A program made the position numbers and the translations under genes. A stretch of DNA of 64,000 nt. It comes from Lachnospiraceae bacterium V9D3004. GTDB lineage: Bacteria > Bacillota > Clostridia > Lachnospirales > Lachnospiraceae. The notes beneath the pieces are model-generated. The model was given only the letters and a program-made list of their open reading frames with translations. It did not search any database and was not told where the DNA came from. Position 1 is the stretch's first letter; each line of letters opens with the position of its first letter. This document shows positions 45,839 to 56,283 of the stretch, one piece after another. The stretch is from contig JHWW01000013.1 in the NCBI GenBank assembly GCA_000621985.1, positions 1 to 64,000 of the forward strand. The letters run 5' to 3'.

Positions 45839-46079
45839 GATGATTCCTCCCCCCGTGTAGCCTCCGCTACCTGACGCCGGATACTCCGCTATCCGCTGCA
45901 ACGAATTCCCATACCTGCTGTCGCGCGTTCCTCTATCTGAAGTGATGTATTCAACTACCTGCTGCGTATTCTGCTATCCTATGCCTGATACCATATATTC
46001 CGGTGCCTGCTGCCACGCCTTCCTCTACTCGACGTAGGGTATTCCGGCATCTGCATCCGGCAAACTGTGATAACCGGTA
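45839..46079. other. intergenic region with decayed imperfect repeats
   Basis: 240 bases between the S15 peptidase remnant and the DUF6273 gene. No promoter is obvious. Degenerate direct copies of a block like CCTGCTGYCRCGC-x-TTCCTCTA begin near 45914 and 46007 (about three quarters identical by eye), with a weaker partial copy near 45958. I see no gene. Confidence 0.4.
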
Positions 46080-48827
46080 TCACTCCTTAATTACCGGAAG
46101 CTTCGCATAACTTCCGTCACTCTTTACCGTAAATGAATAATCCGCATTATGAATATCAACATAGTATCCGTTTCCCGACATGGACGGACCGCTGTATGTC
46201 AGTATATACAACTGCAGCTCATGTCCTTTTTTCACTATTTACGAGCATGGCTGAAGATATATCGTATAGTCATAATATTCTCCCGTCTTAACGCTCTCTG
46301 CCGGTGTTACAGCCGTCTCCGGAAGATATCCTGCTGCCGGATTCTCAAGATCCACCCAGCCCTGAGAGATCAGCTTCTTATCGGTCTGAGTCTGTTTTTT
46401 ATAGACTATCCTTTCGCCGTACAAACCCTGTCCCACATCAAAATATGCATTATTCTCTGCTGCCCAGGGTATATCCCCGTTACTGTCCTTAATATATGCC
46501 GGGAATTTCTCCTCTGCAGTATCAACAAGCATGGCGCTCATCATAAGATCTCCCGGTTTATTTACAGAATTAACCGCTGCTTTCAGATGTACTTCGATGG
46601 CACCCTGAATATGGGTATCTTCCGAAATGACCTTTTTTATACAATATGTATTGGCACTGCTTGCACCTTTAAGAACGCTGTTAAGCAATGTCTTATTGTC
46701 ATGTTTTGCACCCTTCGATCTGACAACATGGTTTTCCGACTTATCTTCAGGCTCCATACGAACAGAATCCTTCGCATCCCATTCGGTATAGTTTTTATAT
46801 TTTCCGTCAATATTGCTCTGCCACATTATCTCCGGAATATTCTCTGCTCCGTTATCCACCCCGAGAAGATAATGGCTGTACCAGCGGTTCATTAATTCCG
46901 AATAACATTCATTATCCGTACCGACCCTGTACTCGCCTTCGTAGTAGAACAGGTCTTCATGAGCTCCCTGATGAAGCAGCAGCTTGACATTCTGATCATG
47001 ATTCTTGAACGCTCTCCTCATAAGGTCACTCTGCTTCATGGTAACATTATCATCGTTCATTCCCTGAACTATAATGGCCGGAACCTTCAGATCACCACCA
47101 TCCGAAAAATCAAGGCTTTTCCAGAAATCACCGTAATCCGCTTTAAGATATGCCTGATCATCCTTCAGTCTGCTTATATATGACACATAACGCTTATATC
47201 TGTCATCTAAAGCATATCTGTCGGAATATGCTGTTGCAACGTCAAATCCCAGAAAATCGATATAATTGTAATTTCCTTCGAACTTATACACACCCTGGGA
47301 ATTACAGTAATCATACCAGCTTGACACACCCCCGAGAGGCACAACGGTATCAAGTCCCTCTACACCGGTTGTGGCTACTTCATAAGCCATGGTTCCGAGC
47401 CAGGATAATCCGGTCATTGCGGTATGTCCGCTCGACCAGTCCGCAAGAACCGCTACATTTCCCGTAAGATCGGTATATGCTGTTCTGTCACCGTGAAGCC
47501 ACTCAACAATATTCTTCATGGATTCAGCTTCAACTTTGGTTCCGCAACATTGAAGACCTTCCGAACCGTAGGTTCCAAGCCCCGCACTCTCTATTACCGC
47601 AAACCCTCTTACAAGATAATAGTCATACATGCGATAGAGGCTGTAATGCTGTTCCGCCTTATCTTCTCCATAAGCCTCAACTTCTGCCGGAAGCTTATAA
47701 TACCAGTCAGATCTTACAGCGCTCTTTGCGGCATCTTCGGTATACAGTACTTTGTCGGGAATTCTTGCAGGAACCGACTTCTTAAGCTCTCCGAGGTCAA
47801 AATCACTGCCTGACACATAAGGTTCTTCATATACATTTTCACCCGTTGAATACGGATTCGCGATAAATAACGAAGCTGCCTTATAATCTCCGTCAACTGC
47901 TGCCTTTGGCACCTGTACAACTGCCTTCACAAGATCTCTCTTGCCGTCATTATCCGTATCATAATCAGTCTCAACATATACCGCATAACGGATTATATTG
48001 CTCTTCTCATTGCTGTACCCTTCCACAGTGCCGTCAGTATAAGGAAATACGGGAAGCGTCATGCCACCCTGTATCACCGGTGTTATCACATCTTTCTCGG
48101 GTTTCGGGGTCCTGTAGGCGGTTGGTTCCGGTACAGGTGTAGGTACAGGTGAAGGAGATGAATCTATAGGAGAGTCTGACACCCTAGGTTGATCTCCGGA
48201 TGACTGACCCTGCGAGCCCTGTCCTAGCGAGTTCTGACCTTGAGGGTTCTGTGCGCTCTGACCTTGTGAGCCCTGACCTTGCGAGCCTTGGCCCTGTGAT
48301 CCTTGACCTTGCGAGCTTTGATTCTGTGATCCCTGAGTCGTTTTCTTGGAACTGTCGTCTGCACTATCGTTGTTTTTTTTGTTCCCCGGATCTTTTGAAC
48401 CGGAAGCTTTCCCCGAACGGTCTTTTTTCTTAACACTTACTTTGCATCTTAATGTGGTATATTTTTTATTCTTTCCGTAAATGTATGTAACTTTTATCTT
48501 TATTACCGCTTTTCCGGTTTTTTTTGCAATTATCTTAACCGAACTTTTCTTTTTACCTGCCAGTCTGATTATCCTGCTATCCTTTTTTAACACTTTATAT
48601 TCTGATTTTTTAATTGTTGTTTTTGAAGAGGAATCCGACTTTTTTATTGTAAGAACGACAGAATTCTTACCGGACAGATACAGTGTTGTCGTATTAAATG
48701 ACAGTCTGATATCTTTTCCTGCCGCCGATATCTTTTTGTCACTTGACAGCATCGGAACCGTTAATAATACGGCTAATAATATAACCGACGGTATTATTAT
48801 ATTTCTCGAATTCTTTCTCTTAGACAT
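46080..48827 (-). pseudogene. secreted S15 Xaa-Pro peptidase interrupted by an in-frame stop near its C terminus
   Basis: A TAA at 46239-46241 ends the main frame after 862 codons, but the same frame continues for 53 codons to TGA at 46080-46082 and encodes the last beta strands (IVKKGHELQLYIL and onward) expected of PepX-like enzymes. Layout: signal peptide (1-36), Big_2-like domain (about 37-130), a GSQGQ-repeat linker (about 140-215), then a Peptidase_S15 domain. Its nucleophile is in GLSWLGTMAYEVATTG (Ser about 475), the acid in GMNDDN (about 589) and the His in HQGAHED (about 622). It removes Xaa-Pro dipeptides. The catalytic domain is complete, so the 862-residue product may still work. 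AGGAGG precedes the ATG. Confidence 0.7.
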
Positions 48828-49033
48828 AACATGCCTCCTGCCTATTATTGCTCTATTTTATCCTAATGCTTACCCAAAGCTCATAAGCTCATTCCCATAT
48901 CGGACCGGTATGCTGAACAATCCGAATTATAGTATGAAAATGATATCGAGTAGCATAAGAATTCCTTCCCAGCTACCCGATACCTCTAATATCTCCACAC
49001 CCTGTTATTCTGATATGTTATATACACACATTT

Positions 49034-49062
49034 ATTATAATATAAAATTCAGGATTATGCAA
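49034..49062 (-). promoter_or_regulatory. sigma-A promoter of the S15 peptidase gene
   Basis: Minus strand TTGCAT (49057-49062), 17-base spacer, TATAAT (49034-49039), in an AT-rich stretch. It would give a leader of about 200 bases to the ATG at 48827. The rest of the 400-base intergenic region shows no gene. Confidence 0.6.
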
Positions 49063-49156
49063 AGATTTTATTTAATTATTATTAATAATGTAAATTATTC
49101 CTTTATGAGTTATTAATTGAATATTATATAACTTAGGGCACTCCTTATTGGTGCAA

Positions 49157-49190
49157 ACAGCCCCGGAATAACTTTCCGGGGCTGTAAAAA
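49157..49190 (-). terminator. GC-rich hairpin terminator
   Basis: Perfect 12-base stem ACAGCCCCGGAA (49157-49168) / TTCCGGGGCTGT (49174-49185) with a 5-base loop. On the minus strand it is followed by TTTGC, on the plus strand by AAAAAC. It probably closes minus-strand transcription from the signalling operon and the gene remnants. Confidence 0.6.
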
Positions 49191-49234
49191 CTATAACATA
49201 TCCATTATATTAAGTTATCACCTGTTTGAAGTTG

Positions 49235-49385
49235 TTACTTCTTCGAAGATTCCTTGATCTTCTTGAACTTCTTACCATCCCAGATATATGACTGCGTTAC
49301 CGTCTTATATCCATCTTTCCATAACTTGATCGTAACACCTTTTACACGCAGTTTAACAATTATCATCTTCTCAACCTCTCTGAAT
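49235..49385 (-). pseudogene. remnant of a DUF6273-protein C-terminal domain
   Basis: About 48 codons encoding KMIIVKLRVKGVTIK directly joined to DGYKTVTQSYIWDGKKFKKIK. In the intact protein at 40547-45838 the matching blocks are KKIIVELSVKDVTIQ and GYKTVELTYLWNGKKFKRIK, separated by about 38 residues. This is therefore a tail fragment with an internal deletion. No start codon of its own is supported. Confidence 0.7.
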
Positions 49386-49404
49386 ATGTATAGTAACCCT
49401 GGGG

Positions 49405-49792
49405 CTACCTTTTGTGTTTCTGCCTGATCCATATGATAACTGCGATTAAAATTATAGGAAATATACAAGCTATCGTCATTCCTGATTTGAGATCGTCGTT
49501 ACATATCTGTGATGCATATACGACGATACCGGGGCCAATGCCCATATGCATGAAAGCCATCTCCAGTTTTCCACACCGAAAATGGCAAAAAAGCCGTAGA
49601 GAGCACAATAACTCCTACACTTCCAAAGCAATAAAATGTTGTTGACACAAGCGCTATCTTTCCAAGTGATATTCCAAAACTCTTATGAAAAGTTAAAAAG
49701 AGTAACGGTGCAAAATTGGCTGCTATAGCCTGGGTGATGAATCCAAGAAAGCATACCAATAGAGTCTTTTTATATATTTCTTTTGCTTTCAC
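49405..49792 (-). pseudogene. truncated MFS transporter gene
   Basis: The 5' part (GTG at 49792) encodes about 75 residues with two membrane helices of a major facilitator transporter (LVCFLGFITQAIAANFAPLL). It then loses frame near 49570. A second frame carries a C-terminal helix pair (HMGIGPGIVVYASQ and a final IILIAVIIWIRQKHKR). Some 250 residues in between are deleted. Three bases after the stop of the HD-GYP gene, so it was once the last gene of that operon. Confidence 0.75.
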
Positions 49793-49795
49793 AGG

Positions 49796-52180
49796 TTATT
49801 GTATCCTTATATCAGTCAGTGCCACCTGATCTCCGGTCAGAGCCACATATACCTTATCTTCGTACTCTTCGTTGATCGTAGTGGTACATTCAATATTGAT
49901 TCCAAGATTCTCTGTCTTTAATATGATGCGGTTACCTTTCTTTTCCAAGGTTATCTCGCATTCCATTCCTTTCTTGCAGGCTTCCTTCCAGGCATCCCAT
50001 CCCGGGAACTCTTCCTTCTTTTTTAGCCTGAACCTGTTTGCGGCATATTCATCCGTTCCCGTACTCTCACCATTTAACTTGGTAAGTGAATATTCACGGT
50101 AATTATCTCCTTCCACAGTACCGTCATCGGAATAGAATAACAACACATAGGGACAATGCCAGATAAGATCTGCCGACGGAAGACTCATTGTATTGAAAAT
50201 AAGTTTCAAACGGTTACCTATCTCAATTCCTTCCGTGTATGCTGAACGTGTTCTGTCTATCTGGACATTCTTAACGTCCGATTCCATATGATCGATATAA
50301 CTGATCTCGTCAACAATTCTTGGAATGTCTCCCAAATGCACTGTTTTTCCGGTAGGTTTGACTGTTATATCCTTAAGCATGCCATGCTCACCCGTAAGAC
50401 CGATATAAGTAGTAGTTGATCTGTCGGGAAGAGCGATTATGATCTCTTTTACATACTCCGGACCATTCATTTCAAGTCTGATATGATCCTCGAATTTGGC
50501 TGCGATTATTTCATATTCTGCTTTATTTTCTCCGGAATTGTTACCTGAATTCCCATCATTATCCTTTTTAGTAATATTTACCAATTCAATTTTCCTGGCT
50601 CCGGATGATATCATATGATCGTTGAACCATATCTCTCCGTGTTCAAAGTAGTGATATTCTTTTATTGTCTTTTCATCTCTGTGATTACGCCTATCAAATG
50701 AATCGAATATTATTATGGCAGGTTCACTAAAACCGTTATCTGCGTCCGGTGTGGGGATAAATTCGAACCGAATACTCTTCTCATTACTCTCTATACGTAT
50801 CCCGCCTGATATATGTTCTCTGAATTCGCCGCAGGACAGTTCTTTTTCAACATCATCGATGTCTTTATTCTTTCCTTTGTTTTCTTCATCGATAATACCT
50901 ACCATGATCCCTGCATATTCGGGATCGAATTCCACACCCGCACCTTTAACGAATCTCTCTCTTGCCACAAAATATGGTCTGGCGTCACGATACCTTTTTT
51001 TGGTAGTCATCGTGACATATGCATCCGCGATCGCTGTAATACGGGCCATCTCAGGTATATCAGCTCCCGATAACCCTTCCGGATAACCTGTTCCGTTGTA
51101 CCTCTCATGACTGTACTGGGCTCCCTGACTGAGATAAGGATATTCTGTAATACTTGATAATATCTCCTTACCTATGATTGGTTTCTTTCTTATGGCCTCA
51201 TAATCCCATTTGTCGGGATCTGCCTCATTCTTTATTACGCTGTCGGGAATTCCTATCATTCCGACATCATGAAGAAGTGCCGTATAATATACCTTCTCAC
51301 AATAATCCTCGTCTTTTCCGGAAAGCTTCGCGATCTTTTCGGCATATTCGGCAACTCTGATCGCATTTCCTTTTACAAAATCATCCTTATTCTCAACTGC
51401 GGACACGAAAGCCGTGGCAGTCTGGTCGAACAGCCTCTGCATACGGACTTTCTCACCCTGCATATTCTGTATCTCGATCTCATGGGCGTGTTCGACAGTG
51501 TTATTGATATCAAGATATGCGAACAGATACAGAGATATCGACACAGCAACCATGGACATATTCACAATTGATATGCCGTACGTAAATATCTGCAGGATAC
51601 CGCATATTATCGGAACGAATATATACAGAACGATGGAGATATATATAAGTTTGCTGAACATTTTCCGGTACTTTCTTATAATGGTATATTGTAAGATCGG
51701 ACATACGATGGGAACAATATAAGCTATGAGGAATCCCGATCCTCTGTGGTACACATTATTATCATCAAAATAGTAATACATATTCGTGTAAGCAGATATA
51801 ATTGCCAATGCCATTCCAAGTGCAGACAGACTTCCGACCAGCTTTATCCTCATAGGAAGCGTAGTCGTGTCATTTCCTGCCCCGATCAGATCTTTAAGAT
51901 ACCGGTTGAACACAAAAACTATGGCGGATGTCAGGAAGAATACCATGAAGTTGCTTACTCTGACCATTATATATCCTGACTGTCCCGTATTGCCGGCATA
52001 TATGTATGCAAGCCTGTCAAAAAACAGCAAAAAGAAAGCAACTATCTCCATATAGATAAGTACCTTTTTTCTGCTCTTGGACATGAATCTCGTGATAGCC
52101 AGCAAAAATACAAGTATACCGCAGGCGCCGCATAACAAAAGCATTATATTCAACTGATGCTCTCTGATAAGCTCAAACAT
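49796..52180 (-). CDS. membrane HD-GYP protein with long C-terminal domain
   Basis: A 794-residue protein. The N-terminal part (about 1-225) has seven or so helices like 7TM sensor or MASE-type regions. A short coiled region follows, then an HD-GYP domain (about 250-420) with LLHDVGMIGIP and SHERYNGTGYP. The usual HDxGK motif has Met instead of Lys, and HHE has become SHE, so metal binding and c-di-GMP cleavage may be altered. About 350 C-terminal residues are mostly beta with no family I recognise. AAGGAG precedes the ATG. It is in an operon with the hybrid kinase (12 bases) and another HD-GYP protein. Confidence 0.8.
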   Translation of the reverse strand: MFELIREHQLNIMLLLCGACGILVFLLAITRFMSKSRKKVLIYMEIVAFFLLFFDRLAYIYAGNTGQSGYIMVRVSNFMVFFLTSAIVFVFNRYLKDLIGAGNDTTTLPMRIKLVGSLSALGMALAIISAYTNMYYYFDDNNVYHRGSGFLIAYIVPIVCPILQYTIIRKYRKMFSKLIYISIVLYIFVPIICGILQIFTYGISIVNMSMVAVSISLYLFAYLDINNTVEHAHEIEIQNMQGEKVRMQRLFDQTATAFVSAVENKDDFVKGNAIRVAEYAEKIAKLSGKDEDYCEKVYYTALLHDVGMIGIPDSVIKNEADPDKWDYEAIRKKPIIGKEILSSITEYPYLSQGAQYSHERYNGTGYPEGLSGADIPEMARITAIADAYVTMTTKKRYRDARPYFVARERFVKGAGVEFDPEYAGIMVGIIDEENKGKNKDIDDVEKELSCGEFREHISGGIRIESNEKSIRFEFIPTPDADNGFSEPAIIIFDSFDRRNHRDEKTIKEYHYFEHGEIWFNDHMISSGARKIELVNITKKDNDGNSGNNSGENKAEYEIIAAKFEDHIRLEMNGPEYVKEIIIALPDRSTTTYIGLTGEHGMLKDITVKPTGKTVHLGDIPRIVDEISYIDHMESDVKNVQIDRTRSAYTEGIEIGNRLKLIFNTMSLPSADLIWHCPYVLLFYSDDGTVEGDNYREYSLTKLNGESTGTDEYAANRFRLKKKEEFPGWDAWKEACKKGMECEITLEKKGNRIILKTENLGINIECTTTINEEYEDKVYVALTGDQVALTDIRIQ

Positions 52181-52192
52181 AGGCCAATCTCC

Positions 52193-54127
52193 TTACTGTT
52201 TTATCAATTCTTCCATGCCGTCCCAATCAAATGATCTGAGCATACAATCTATCTCTTTCATCTTCCTGTCGTCTTCTTTCGGAAGAGCATATTCTTTTAA
52301 CTGTTCAAGTATCATCTCCACCGCATCATAATCCATCATAGGAATTACTTCAGCAAGTGCACTGTAGGCTTCTTTAAGTTTATCTTCGGGGATCATTTCC
52401 TTATCTTCCCCATCTTCTTTTACCTCGCGGAGACGACTGAGTTTTTCTTTATATGCCTCATATTCCGATAAGAGTTTATCGTGATTCTCATCTATATAAT
52501 CCTTATCTTCCCTGTTTCCTGCATCCTCAAGTGAGGCAGCAAGTTTTGAAAGCTCCATGGCACCGATGATCCTTGCGGAACTCTTCAATGCATGAACCTT
52601 GATCGTATATAATCTTATATTGTCACTCTCATAGGAATTCCTTATAACATTCGCGTTACTGTCAATAGTGTCAAGGAAGAGATTGAGTGAGAATATATAA
52701 TTACCGATTCCGCCGGAATTACTTATTCCCTCATCAACGGACAATCCTTCAGTCTCATATATCCAATGCATATCCGGTGGTATCTCGGTAAGATCTTCCA
52801 CTGCATCTTCTTCTGTCGGTTTTTTAACCATATTTTCGGGGAGATACTTAAGTATTGCCTTCTCAAGAGCAAGACTGTCTACAGGTTTTGCAAGATAACC
52901 GTTGAATCCTTTTGATACGTAATATTCTTCTCCCAATGCGGAATTCGCGGTAAGTACGTATACCGGAAGATCCGGATCGCTCTCACGTATCTTTGCGATC
53001 GTCTCTATTCCATCCATGCCGGGCATCATATGATCAAGAAGCACCACGTTGAATTTTGTCTCTTTTATCTTCTCAAGACATTCTTCTCCGCTGCTTGCAG
53101 TAGTAACGAATACTCTCGTTGCCTTTAACAGACCCTTGATAACATTAAGATTCATCGGAGTATCGTCAACAACAAGGATATCCGCATCCGGAGCAACAAA
53201 CTGCGGCACGTACGGTCCGTTTGCCGCATTTTCATCATGTTCTCTGAATACGCCTATCGGTGTAGCGTCAATGATCTTTTGTGTCACTGTCAATATGAAT
53301 TCTGTTCCTTTTCCATACTCACTCTCAAAAGTGATATCACCCCCAAGAAGCTCAGTGAATCTCCTCGATATATCAAGTCCGAGTCCTGTTCCCTGTATAC
53401 CGCTGTTTTTCTGCTCATCAAGGCGTTCGTATGCCATGAAGAGTTTGTCTTTATCTTCTTCCTTAACGCCTATGCCGGTATCTTTTACATTGATGCGGAT
53501 CTTACATTCGTCATCCTCTCTTTCATCCATTGACACATACAGCGCAAATCCGCCTTTTTCGGTATATTTTAATGCATTCGTAAGAAGATTCAACACGATC
53601 TGCTTGATCTTTCCCGCATCGCCGTACAGACGTTTCGGCAGCAGTTCGTCAATAACCACTTCGAATACAAGCTCTTTTTCGGTACTCCTCATTCTTATCA
53701 TGGATACGATGGATCTTAACACATCCTGCACATCATATTCCTGTTCCACAAGATGCATCTTTCCGGATTCGATCTTTGACATGTCAAGTACATCGTTGAT
53801 CAGAGAAAGAAGCGATTCGGTTGCATTTCTGATATCGAAAGCATAATTCATCATCGACATAAAATATTCCTTGGGAACGCCGGTTGGATCCTCTCTCATG
53901 ACCATTTCGTTCATTCCCATTATTGTATTGATGGGCGTACGTATCTCATGAGATATGTTGGCTAAGAATCTCGATTTTGCAGTATTGGCACGTTCGGCCT
54001 CTTCCTTTGCCATTCTGATCTCTTCGTACTGCTTATTAATGGTCAGCTTCATGATACGCCAGACAATAATGCCTGTGATCATCATGAGGATCAAAGCCGC
54101 AATTATATTAATAAGGATATCTGACAT
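52193..54127 (-). CDS. hybrid sensor histidine kinase with receiver and HPt
   Basis: A 644-residue membrane kinase. One N-terminal helix (about 5-25), coiled linker, HisKA (about 50-115; ANISHEIRTPINTI, His about 60), HATPase (about 165-285; NLLTNALKYTEKGG), receiver (about 305-425; DD, LLDHMMPG, K) and HPt (about 455-560; HALKSSARIIG). A complete internal phosphorelay with no DNA-binding output. It is likely to pass phosphate to a partner outside the window. Flanked by two HD-GYP genes in the same direction, which suggests c-di-GMP-linked control. AAGGAGG precedes the ATG. Confidence 0.85.
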   Translation of the reverse strand: MSDILINIIAALILMMITGIIVWRIMKLTINKQYEEIRMAKEEAERANTAKSRFLANISHEIRTPINTIMGMNEMVMREDPTGVPKEYFMSMMNYAFDIRNATESLLSLINDVLDMSKIESGKMHLVEQEYDVQDVLRSIVSMIRMRSTEKELVFEVVIDELLPKRLYGDAGKIKQIVLNLLTNALKYTEKGGFALYVSMDEREDDECKIRINVKDTGIGVKEEDKDKLFMAYERLDEQKNSGIQGTGLGLDISRRFTELLGGDITFESEYGKGTEFILTVTQKIIDATPIGVFREHDENAANGPYVPQFVAPDADILVVDDTPMNLNVIKGLLKATRVFVTTASSGEECLEKIKETKFNVVLLDHMMPGMDGIETIAKIRESDPDLPVYVLTANSALGEEYYVSKGFNGYLAKPVDSLALEKAILKYLPENMVKKPTEEDAVEDLTEIPPDMHWIYETEGLSVDEGISNSGGIGNYIFSLNLFLDTIDSNANVIRNSYESDNIRLYTIKVHALKSSARIIGAMELSKLAASLEDAGNREDKDYIDENHDKLLSEYEAYKEKLSRLREVKEDGEDKEMIPEDKLKEAYSALAEVIPMMDYDAVEMILEQLKEYALPKEDDRKMKEIDCMLRSFDWDGMEELIKQ

Positions 54128-54139
54128 GACAACCTCCTT

Positions 54140-56278
54140 TTACCGCTCCCTGTTATACTTTCTTAAGATAACCTTAACTTCGGGCAGAGCCTCCAAGAAT
54201 ACTTCCACACATTTCGGATCAAACTGGGTACCTTTTCCCTGCTCTATTATCTTAACGGCTTCATCGAGTGAATATGCCGGTTTATAAACACGCGCCGACG
54301 TAAGCGCATCAAATACATCCGCAACGGCCATTATTCGTGCCGATAACGGAATGACTTCACCGTGAAGCTCTTCGGGATATCCTTTTCCGTCCCAGCGTTC
54401 ATGGTGATAAGCTGCCATATTTCTTGCTTCCTTAAGATAATTCTCTCCTTCCATCGTGCTGATGGCATCTTCTATGATCTTCTTGCCCAATGTGGTATGT
54501 GTCTTCATGATCTCATATTCTTCCGGCGATAATCTCTCAGGTTTGTTAAGAACGCCGTCGGAAATATTGATCTTACCCACATCATGAAGCGGTGATGATC
54601 TTATAACGTCGGATATGAACTTTGGAGTGATCTTCTCGGCATAATATCCTTTTTTCTTCAATCCCTCCACTATGAGCTTCACATATGCCGATGTTTTCTG
54701 AATATGAGCACCGGTATCCGAATCCCGGTTTTCCACCATGTCCGCCATCGTTATGATAAGACCGTCCTGCATCTTTGCGGTTGAATTGGATAATTGAGTT
54801 ATACTCCTTGTCTGTTCGGCCTGATTTGTTGTCATACGACATATTGAATTATATAATCGTTCGATCTCATCTCCCGTATGGATATTAAGGCCTCTGAGCC
54901 CCTTGACATATTCATCCAGATGTTCCTGTGAATCTCCGATATGGTGTGAGAAATCATCCACATACATTGTCATTGACCTTACCGGATATATGATATGATA
55001 ATCTGTCATCCATACGATAAATGTACACAACAGAACAAAGAATCCAAAAAATACCGAGATCATCTCAACTACGAAACTGTGATCAAGATCGATAAGCCGT
55101 TGAACATCAACATCTGCGATGGCATAGCAGGTACATTTTCCTTTTGAATCGTATACCGGATAAGCAGCCGTAAGCAAATGACCGTATTCGTCATCGGTAA
55201 TTATCGGCTCAACTTCTTCTCCCGCAAGTAACTTGGAAATAAACGGAGTAAATCCCTCATCAAAAGGTATTACTTCTCCAATATCATCCGCCGGAGTGTC
55301 TTCGGTATCTATATCAAATACAACATGGAATCCGTCTTCTTCCATCCTGTATACATACAGATACGCTATCTCCGGTGAACTGAACAGAATATCTTTAAGG
55401 CGCTTTTCGGTTTCATAGTAATCCTCTTCTTTTCCTTCATTTTTCAGATATTCATCTACCCTGTTACCATTTATCATTGTTGAAGCTAACTTTGCAGTTC
55501 CCATTGCCATGGCCGTATGTTCATTTACAAGAGATTTGTGATATGTTCTTGCGCTGATAACCGTTCCCACAACGGCAACGATAGTAAGTGAGATCATAAG
55601 AACGAGAAGCATCTTGATACGCATGGATACGACGCGGACATTTGACTTCTCTTTATGGACCATCTTATCAATGTCCTCAGGTGTCTGCATCCACATATTA
55701 AACTTAAAATATCTGTATAACCTTTTCGGCACAATATGTAATATACCTAAAGCAATAGTGGAAGTGACTGCCTTATCGGGCAGATCTGTTATAATACTTG
55801 CAAGAATGTAGGACATATACCTGTTAAATATCCCGGTCCTGTATATCGCTGCACTCAGAGATTCACTGTCAAATGTAATACCATCAATAAACATCGGGAT
55901 CAGCGCTCCGATACCTCCGCCTATTAACGTAAAAACAATGATCGCAACCGGAAATCCCCATTTATGTTTTAATATTCCCTTACTTGCAAGATATGTCGCC
56001 GATAAAGCGATCAATATATTAATGATCCCGTAATATAATGATGCGGGTACGATCATACTCTTAACGATATAGGTTGCAAAACCCACGGCAACACCGGGAA
56101 GATATCCGCCCATAACCGCAACGGCAACCGTGCCGGCCGTATCCAGGTACATCGGCCAGCCAAACACAGTCACCAGTTCGTTTAGCAGCATATTGATCAT
56201 AAAACCGCCAAGACATACTAACAAAGCGGTCATATTCTGTTTTTTAATGAAAAAATCAGGCGTTTTGTTTTTTTTCAT
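54140..56278 (-). CDS. HD-GYP protein with ECF-like membrane region and extracytoplasmic sensor
   Basis: A 712-residue protein. Residues about 15-195 form helices like ECF substrate-binding components. A second membrane pair brackets a Cache-like sensor region (about 245-385). A HAMP-like linker leads to an HD-GYP domain (about 515-705) with LHDVGKINIS and YHHERWDGKGYP, so all catalytic residues look intact. Expected reaction: c-di-GMP to GMP or pGpG. It overlaps in ribosome site with the stop of the upstream secreted-protein gene (GGGTGAGGTAA) and lies 12 bases upstream of the hybrid kinase. Confidence 0.85.
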   Translation of the reverse strand: MKKNKTPDFFIKKQNMTALLVCLGGFMINMLLNELVTVFGWPMYLDTAGTVAVAVMGGYLPGVAVGFATYIVKSMIVPASLYYGIINILIALSATYLASKGILKHKWGFPVAIIVFTLIGGGIGALIPMFIDGITFDSESLSAAIYRTGIFNRYMSYILASIITDLPDKAVTSTIALGILHIVPKRLYRYFKFNMWMQTPEDIDKMVHKEKSNVRVVSMRIKMLLVLMISLTIVAVVGTVISARTYHKSLVNEHTAMAMGTAKLASTMINGNRVDEYLKNEGKEEDYYETEKRLKDILFSSPEIAYLYVYRMEEDGFHVVFDIDTEDTPADDIGEVIPFDEGFTPFISKLLAGEEVEPIITDDEYGHLLTAAYPVYDSKGKCTCYAIADVDVQRLIDLDHSFVVEMISVFFGFFVLLCTFIVWMTDYHIIYPVRSMTMYVDDFSHHIGDSQEHLDEYVKGLRGLNIHTGDEIERLYNSICRMTTNQAEQTRSITQLSNSTAKMQDGLIITMADMVENRDSDTGAHIQKTSAYVKLIVEGLKKKGYYAEKITPKFISDVIRSSPLHDVGKINISDGVLNKPERLSPEEYEIMKTHTTLGKKIIEDAISTMEGENYLKEARNMAAYHHERWDGKGYPEELHGEVIPLSARIMAVADVFDALTSARVYKPAYSLDEAVKIIEQGKGTQFDPKCVEVFLEALPEVKVILRKYNRER

Positions 56279-56283
56279 TTACC

